DNA of 64,000 nucleotides. Source: CAWJNF01 sp963844235. Lineage in GTDB: Bacteria > Actinomycetota > Thermoleophilia > Gaiellales > Gaiellaceae. Positions 59,602 through 64,000 of this stretch are shown here, piece after piece. Each line of letters begins with the position of its first letter. Positions within the stretch are counted from its first letter, which is position 1. Where the stretch lies: positions 62,001-126,000 of the forward strand of contig CAWJNF010000006.1 in NCBI GenBank assembly GCA_963844235.1. The letters run 5' to 3'. A model generated the notes under the pieces. It saw nothing but the letters and a program-made list of their open reading frames with translations. It was not told where the DNA came from and ran no database searches. The position numbers were made by a program, and so were the translations under genes.

Positions 59602-60308
59602 GCGGGCGGCCGCCGCGCCGACACCTCGGGCCAGTGCTCGAGGCCGTACGCCATGTCCCAGAAGCCCCGCTCGAGGCGCACGCTCGTGCGGAAGAGGTCG
59701 AAGAGACGGGCGATCGTAGCGTCGTCAGCGGCGGCGGCCACGGTCTCGAAGTCGGCGCGCATCTTGGCGACGATCGCGTCGTAGCTCGGCTCCCCGAAGA
59801 ACCGGATCCACTCGGCGTACACGGGGTGGTCGTGCACGAGGCCCCCGGCCAGGAGCGCCGAGCCGATGTCGCCATAGCTCCACGTGCACGGAACGATGGC
59901 GGCCATGACCTCGACCGGGTCGCCCTGGACGGCCGTCGACACGAGGAAGCTCGTGTAGGCGACGTTCGCCGGAGCCATGCCGTTGGAACCGCCTCGGTCC
60001 TCGGCGCCGAGCTCGAGGATGCGGCGCAGCAGCTCGCGGTTCTCCGGGATCTCGCTATCGAGGATGTTCGCGATGTCGTCGGCGAAGAGCTTCATCGTCG
60101 CCTCGTCCCCGGCTTTGGAGGCCGCAATCGCCATCGCGCGCGCGTACTCGAGCAGGTACATGAGATTCTGCTCGACGTAGAAGCGGAAGCTCTCGATCGG
60201 CAGCGTCCCCGCCGCCATCTCCCTGATGAACGGGTGCGCGTGAAGGGCATCCCAGGTGGAGGCGCATTGCTCCCGGAAGCGCTCGCACATCGATGCCGTG
60301 ACGGCCAT
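59598..60308 (-). CDS. TenA-family protein (paralog 3, Asp-to-Asn)
   Basis: A 236-residue TenA-fold protein. It keeps Tyr118 (VAYTSF), Cys141 (VPCTWSYGD) and Glu213 (LERGFWDMAY), but Asn48 (YVEQNLMYL) replaces the pyrimidine-binding Asp. A feature shared only with paralog 4 is the insert ENRELLRRILELGAEDRGGS, so the two form a subgroup distinct from paralogs 1 and 2. ATG 60308 lies 2 bp after the LLM gene's stop. Confidence 0.9.
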   Translation of the reverse strand: MAVTASMCERFREQCASTWDALHAHPFIREMAAGTLPIESFRFYVEQNLMYLLEYARAMAIAASKAGDEATMKLFADDIANILDSEIPENRELLRRILELGAEDRGGSNGMAPANVAYTSFLVSTAVQGDPVEVMAAIVPCTWSYGDIGSALLAGGLVHDHPVYAEWIRFFGEPSYDAIVAKMRADFETVAAAADDATIARLFDLFRTSVRLERGFWDMAYGLEHWPEVSARRPPA

Positions 60309-60310
60309 CG

Positions 60311-61291
60311 TCACACCCTCTCGAACGCCAGCTGCGCGAAGCGCGCGATCGTGCCCCGGCGATCGTGCCCGAGCGGAAAGACGCTGACCGCGTCGACTCC
60401 GCTCTCCCGCAGCCAGTCGAGCTTCGCGAGCGCCGTGTGCGGCGTGCCGCAGAACGCGATCTTCTGAACGATCTCGTCGGGGATCAGTCGCGCGGCTTCG
60501 CCGGCGTGCTGGAACTCGCCCCCCGCATAGGCGGCGTTGACCGATTCGACCAGCTCGTCGCTCATGCCGGCGAGCCGTGCGTAGCCGGGTGCCGTCTTCG
60601 GGAACCACGCGGCGATCGAGCGCGCTGACTCGATCGCCTCCGCTTCGTCGTCGGCGATGGCGCCGTACAGGAACAGCGTCTCGTCGAACGTCGGCCGCGT
60701 GCTGCGCGCACGTCCGCGGGCCACGTGCTCACGCGCGAACGCAAGCCCCTCTGGAAAGAGCCCGGCGAGCAGGATGAGCCCATCGGCCACCTCGCCGGTC
60801 AGCGCCAGCGCCTTGGGCTGGCTTGCCGACACGTAGACCGGCGGCTCGGGCACCGGCGAGCGCAGGTGCCCACCGGCGAAGCGCCACGATCCGACCTCGC
60901 CGTCGATCGTCTCTCCTCGCCACAGCCGGCGCAGGACGTCGATCGTGTCGCGCAGAGCCCCCAGGCCCGCCATCGGCAGGCCGAGCTCGAACAGCGGGCG
61001 ATCGCCGACGCCGATTCCGCAGGCGACCCGGCCGGGCGCGAGCTGGTCGAGCGACCGGAAGGCATTCGCCGTAATCGCCGGATGGCGGGTGAGCGGGTTC
61101 GTGACGGCCGTGCCGACCGTGATCGACGAGGTCCGCTCGAGCGCCAGCGTCGCGTAGACGTAGCAGTCGCCCGCGTGCAGCGACGAGTCCGTGATCCAGA
61201 GATTGTCGAACCCGAGCTCCTCGATCCACTGGACGAGCTCGATCCATTCGGCCGGCTCGTAGATCCCCTGGAGGGTGACGCCGTAGCGCAT
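60311..61291 (-). CDS. LLM-class flavin-dependent oxidoreductase
   Basis: A 326-residue luciferase-like (beta/alpha)8 enzyme. It has GFDNLWITDSSLHAGD, VGTAVTNPLTRHPA, FRSLDQLAPGRVACGIGVGD and PVYVSASQPKALALTGEVAD. The class uses FMN or F420; the sequence resembles methylene-tetrahydromethanopterin reductase-like actinobacterial F420 enzymes. In this context it may oxidise or open a heterocycle, as RutA does in pyrimidine breakdown, or reduce a double bond. ATG 61291 directly follows the ADH stop. Confidence 0.92.
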   Translation of the reverse strand: MRYGVTLQGIYEPAEWIELVQWIEELGFDNLWITDSSLHAGDCYVYATLALERTSSITVGTAVTNPLTRHPAITANAFRSLDQLAPGRVACGIGVGDRPLFELGLPMAGLGALRDTIDVLRRLWRGETIDGEVGSWRFAGGHLRSPVPEPPVYVSASQPKALALTGEVADGLILLAGLFPEGLAFAREHVARGRARSTRPTFDETLFLYGAIADDEAEAIESARSIAAWFPKTAPGYARLAGMSDELVESVNAAYAGGEFQHAGEAARLIPDEIVQKIAFCGTPHTALAKLDWLRESGVDAVSVFPLGHDRRGTIARFAQLAFERV

Positions 61292-62308
61292 CTACCAGAC
61301 GATGACATTGCGGCCACGCACCTGCCGTGCCCGGAGCCGCTCGAGCGCGGTGCCGATCTCCTCGAGCGGGTACCGGGTGTCGATCGTCGCCGAGAGCCGT
61401 CCGGCCGCCGCGAGCTGAACCGCGGTGACGAGGTCCCGGCGGGAGGCGGCCACCGAGCTGACGATCTGGATCTCGGACAGGATCAGCTCGATCGGATGCA
61501 GGTCGAGATGCGCGTCGGTGTAGCCGATGATGACGAGCTTGCCGCGCCGTCCCAGCGCGCGGATCCCTGCCAGCATGGTCTGGCTCGTGCCGACGAGCTC
61601 GACGTAATGGTCGGCGCCGGCGCCGCCGGTGAGATCGCGGATCCGTTCCGGGACGTCCTCGTAGCCCTCGCCACCTGGGAGGACGATGGTCTCGGCCGCG
61701 CCGACCTCCTGGGCCGCCGCGGCTTTTGCTTCCGAGTCGGCGATCGCGATCGTGCGCGCCCCGGCCGCGTTCGCAACCTGGATCGCCATCAGCCCTACTC
61801 CGCCCACGCCGTTCACGACGACCGTGTCGCCGAGCGCAACGCCGGCGAGCCGCGAGGCGTGGACGACGGACATCCCGCTGCAGGCGAGGAGCGCAGCGGT
61901 CTCGAAGGAGACGGAGTCCGGTAGGGGCACGAGGTTCTCGGCCGGGGCCCGGACCACGTCCGCGAATCCGCCCGGAAGCGAGAACCCGAGCTGGCCGACG
62001 GGATCGGTGCAGAGCGACTCTCGGCTCCTCCGACACTGCGGGCAGCGCCCGCAGCCCACCATGTTGTAGACGGCGACGCGGTCACCGGCGGCCACAGGGC
62101 TGCCCGCCGGCGCCTCGAGGACGATGCCTGCCGCCTCATGGCCGAGCTGAAACGGAGTCGTCGGCGGCGGGATCATGCCGTCGAGGAAGTGGAGCTCGGT
62201 TCCGCACACGCCTGCGGCCCGGGTCGACACGAGCGCCCATCCGTCGGCCGCCGGATCGGCGGTCTCCTCGACTCGGAGCTCTCCGTCGTACAGCAGCGCA
62301 GCTTTCAT
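61292..62308 (-). CDS. Zinc-dependent alcohol dehydrogenase (MDR)
   Basis: A 338-residue medium-chain dehydrogenase. The catalytic zinc ligands are Cys35 (GVCGTELH) and His57-Glu58 (LGHEAAG). Structural zinc Cys86, Cys89, Cys92 and Cys100 lie in GCGRCPQCRRSRESLC. NAD is bound by VNGVGGVGLMAIQVA. It could oxidise an alcohol released by a TenA or GMC step. ATG 62308 overlaps the TenA 4 stop (ATGA). Confidence 0.93.
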   Translation of the reverse strand: MKAALLYDGELRVEETADPAADGWALVSTRAAGVCGTELHFLDGMIPPPTTPFQLGHEAAGIVLEAPAGSPVAAGDRVAVYNMVGCGRCPQCRRSRESLCTDPVGQLGFSLPGGFADVVRAPAENLVPLPDSVSFETAALLACSGMSVVHASRLAGVALGDTVVVNGVGGVGLMAIQVANAAGARTIAIADSEAKAAAAQEVGAAETIVLPGGEGYEDVPERIRDLTGGAGADHYVELVGTSQTMLAGIRALGRRGKLVIIGYTDAHLDLHPIELILSEIQIVSSVAASRRDLVTAVQLAAAGRLSATIDTRYPLEEIGTALERLRARQVRGRNVIVW

Positions 62309-63021
62309 GCCGCCTCTGCGATGTCGGGCCACTGCTCCAGCCGGTACGCCATGTCCCAGAAGCGGCGCTCGAGCCGCGTGCTCGTTGTGAAGATCTCAGA
62401 GAGCCGCCGCCTGCGCTCGTCGCCGATGCGCTGCGCCAGCCGGTCAAGCGTCCTTCGCCGCCCCGCGATCACCTCGACGTAGTCAGGATTCGCGAAGAAG
62501 CCAACCCATTCTCCGTAAACCGGATGGCTTGCGATCTCGTGCTCCAGCGCGACGGCGATATCGGCGTAGCTCCAGGTGCAGGGAAGCAGTGCGGCCATGA
62601 CGTCGAGGGAGCCTCCGCGGTGAGCGGTCGCGACGAGGAAGCTTCCGTACGCTAGCGTCGCCGGCGCCGCGCAGAGGGAGCCGCCCCGGTCGAGCGCACC
62701 GAGCTCCCCGATCCGGCGCAGCAGCTCGTGTTGGTTCTCGAGCTCCCGCCCGACGACGATGGCGGTCTCCTCCGCGAAACGTCGCATCTCTTCTGTGTCG
62801 TCCGCATGGGCGATGCCGATCGCGACCGCGCGCGCCAGCTCGGGCAAGAAGAACAGATCCTGCTCCACGTAGAAGCGGAATCGATCCGGTGCGAGCGTTC
62901 CCGCCGCGAGCTCACGGATGAACGGGTGATCGTGGAGAGCCTGCCAGCTCTCCCGGCAGTCGCCCAGCAAGGAGTCGCAAAAGCTCGGCGAGGAGGGCTC
63001 CAGATACGAAGTGTCGGCCAT
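62305..63021 (-). CDS. TenA-family protein (paralog 4)
   Basis: A 238-residue TenA-fold protein. It has Asp55 (YVEQDLFFL), Tyr125 (LAYGSF), Cys148 (LPCTWSYAD) and the Glu in RLERRFWDMAY, so the full thiaminase II set is present, but overall it groups with paralog 3 (ENQHELLRRIGELGALDRGGS). Its mix of a complete active site and a different scaffold suggests a distinct substrate from paralog 1. It precedes the ADH gene with an ATGA overlap and is preceded by a short direct repeat at 63001-63040. Confidence 0.9.
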   Translation of the reverse strand: MADTSYLEPSSPSFCDSLLGDCRESWQALHDHPFIRELAAGTLAPDRFRFYVEQDLFFLPELARAVAIGIAHADDTEEMRRFAEETAIVVGRELENQHELLRRIGELGALDRGGSLCAAPATLAYGSFLVATAHRGGSLDVMAALLPCTWSYADIAVALEHEIASHPVYGEWVGFFANPDYVEVIAGRRRTLDRLAQRIGDERRRRLSEIFTTSTRLERRFWDMAYRLEQWPDIAEAA

Positions 63022-63040
63022 GTCGAGATATCAGATACGA
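63001..63040 (-). promoter_or_regulatory. Direct repeat CAGATACGA around the TenA 4 start
   Basis: CAGATACGA occurs at 63001-63009 (inside the first codons of TenA 4) and again at 63032-63040, about three helical turns apart. The shared AGATACGA is also in the mutase/large-subunit promoter at 46700. This would fit a regulator binding side by side. Confidence 0.45.
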
Positions 63041-63112
63041 GGGCGAGCGTACTCGGTCGGCGGAACGGTGGTCAAGGCGAAGCGGGGCGTGGTCGCGAGC
63101 CGGGCAGGCCCG

Positions 63113-64000
63113 TCAGGGATGCGGGTCGAGCCGCGCCCCGTCGAGCGCCAGCGTTGCCTCGAGCAGAACGCAGTCGAGGTGGGAGCGAGCGTCGTTCGAG
63201 CCGCCGTAGGCAACGTTGTTGCCGACGGCGACATGGGCCCCGCCGACGATCCCTTCGAGCTCGAGCGCCGAGCCGCCCGGTCGCGAGCACGGGTTGAGAC
63301 CGATCGACACTTCGGCAAGGCTCCACATGCGGTCGTCTCCGGAGCGCTCGAGCGCGTCGGAGAGCCGCCACGCTTCCGGTCCCGCGATGTCCACGAGCAG
63401 CCCTGACTCGAAGCGCAGCTCGACGGGGCTTCCGAGCTGGTCCGGCCCCAGGAAGAGCAGCGAGCCGTCGATGACGACCGTGCCCTCCGCCGAGCCCTCC
63501 ACGGGACTTGCGCCTACCTCGACGTCGGGCGGCGCCGCGTAGCCGCCCGGCTCGTCGGCGATGCCCCACAGCGGCCGGCCACGGCGGCCCTCGACGCTGC
63601 CGCGCAGGCTGGTGCCGGCAGCGCTCGTCAGCTCGAACTCGCCGGCGCGGTCGAAGCGTTCCGCAAGGCGCTTCGCATGTTCTCCGAGGGCATGGAAGTC
63701 GGCGGCGAACGGCCCCCCCGGCCGCAGCGTGGTCCAGCTGAGGCCGGGCACGGTGAGGTACCGCGCACCCTGCTCGCAGGCCGCACGTCTGGCGGGGCAC
63801 GAACCGACGAAGACCGACGTCAGCTCGAAGATCACGTCCGCCTCGAGCATCGCGGCGCTCACCGCAGCGGGCGGCTCGTCGCCGGGGAGCTCGGCGGGGC
63901 GGTACTCGACTGTCACCACGCTGGCGCCGAGCGCGCCGAGAACCCCGGCCATCGCGGCGGCGATTTCGGCTTCGGCTGCCGTGTCGGTCACGATCAGAGC
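63113..64000 (-). CDS. NicX/M29-peptidase-fold protein (putative ring-cleavage dioxygenase), partial
   Basis: The frame is open to the window edge, so the N-terminus is missing. The 295 visible residues match the fold shared by M29 aminopeptidases and 2,5-dihydroxypyridine 5,6-dioxygenase (NicX): LIVTDTAAEAEIAAAMAGVL, DVIFELTSVFVGSCPARRAA, AEVSIGLNPCSR, GIVGGAHVAVGNN and SHLDCVLLEATL. His in GGAHVA and His/Asp in SHLDC align with the NicX Fe(II) ligands. Beside TenA and hydroxylase genes, an N-heterocycle dioxygenase is more likely than a peptidase, but this is inference. Confidence 0.8.
   Translation of the reverse strand, partial: ALIVTDTAAEAEIAAAMAGVLGALGASVVTVEYRPAELPGDEPPAAVSAAMLEADVIFELTSVFVGSCPARRAACEQGARYLTVPGLSWTTLRPGGPFAADFHALGEHAKRLAERFDRAGEFELTSAAGTSLRGSVEGRRGRPLWGIADEPGGYAAPPDVEVGASPVEGSAEGTVVIDGSLLFLGPDQLGSPVELRFESGLLVDIAGPEAWRLSDALERSGDDRMWSLAEVSIGLNPCSRPGGSALELEGIVGGAHVAVGNNVAYGGSNDARSHLDCVLLEATLALDGARLDPHP

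Noticed and set aside
48953..63021. TenA paralogs as haem-oxygenase-like diiron oxidases (UndA/SznF type)
   Set aside because: All four keep the TenA Cys nucleophile, Tyr and late Glu, and I see no extra His/Glu diiron ligand set.
1..64000. CRISPR arrays, tRNA, rRNA, insertion sequences, prophage
   Set aside because: No regular spacer-repeat array, no transposase or integrase frame and no recognisable structural RNA was seen by eye. tRNAscan-SE and Infernal would be needed to exclude small RNAs fully.

Overview
The window is 64 kb of uniformly high-GC bacterial chromosome. Gene starts are often GTG, and genes are packed in operons with ATGA or GTGA overlaps. The mix of LLM-class (F420-type) flavin enzymes, lipoproteins, DUF4331, LtrA, many SDR and VOC enzymes, and short hairpin repeats at gene ends suggests an actinobacterium of the Thermoleophilia type (Gaiellales or Solirubrobacterales). 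That placement is an inference. I saw no rRNA, tRNA, CRISPR array, transposase, phage or plasmid gene. No gap between genes exceeds about 210 bp.

Region 1 (0-8 kb) holds a cut-off hexapeptide acyltransferase, a coupled pair of exported proteins (SpoIID-type protein and subtilisin), a complete dTDP-L-rhamnose set (rfbA-rfbC-rfbD plus rfbB), and a macro-domain protein. Region 2 (8-17.8 kb) is nitrogen metabolism and assorted genes: an amino-acid permease with a glutamine-synthetase-like ligase, SDR, CN-hydrolase, META lipoprotein, an FAD oxidoreductase, a DUF4396 membrane protein behind a CsoR-type operator, and a secreted DUF4331 protein.

Region 3 (17.8-35.3 kb) is an aromatic or terpenoid catabolic island. 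It has two P450s, a Rieske ferredoxin, a flavin reductase, two HpaB-type flavin monooxygenases, an extradiol dioxygenase, two FAH-family hydrolases, an acetoacetate-decarboxylase-like protein, an aldehyde dehydrogenase and a cupin. A GntR/FCD regulator is divergent from the Rieske gene, and matching 10-bp operator arms lie at both ends of that divergent region.

Region 4 (35-42 kb) carries an M23 peptidase, acetyl-CoA synthetase, a beta-propeller protein and a two-gene GMC dehydrogenase.

Region 5 (42-64 kb) is the most unusual part. It combines a three-subunit molybdenum hydroxylase (large subunit frameshifted) with an embedded lactonase-like gene, a mutase (frameshifted) plus epimerase, a THI5/NMT1-type ABC importer, an amidohydrolase, a DUF1989 protein, a GMC dehydrogenase fused to its small subunit, a class III CoA-transferase, an LLM flavin enzyme, two dehydrogenases, a NicX/M29-like protein, and four different TenA (thiaminase II) paralogs in about 14 kb. 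I interpret it as an undescribed catabolic system for a thiamin-like aminopyrimidine or related N-heterocycle. A short motif, A(G/T)ATACGA, recurs at three of its promoters and may tie the units into one regulon.
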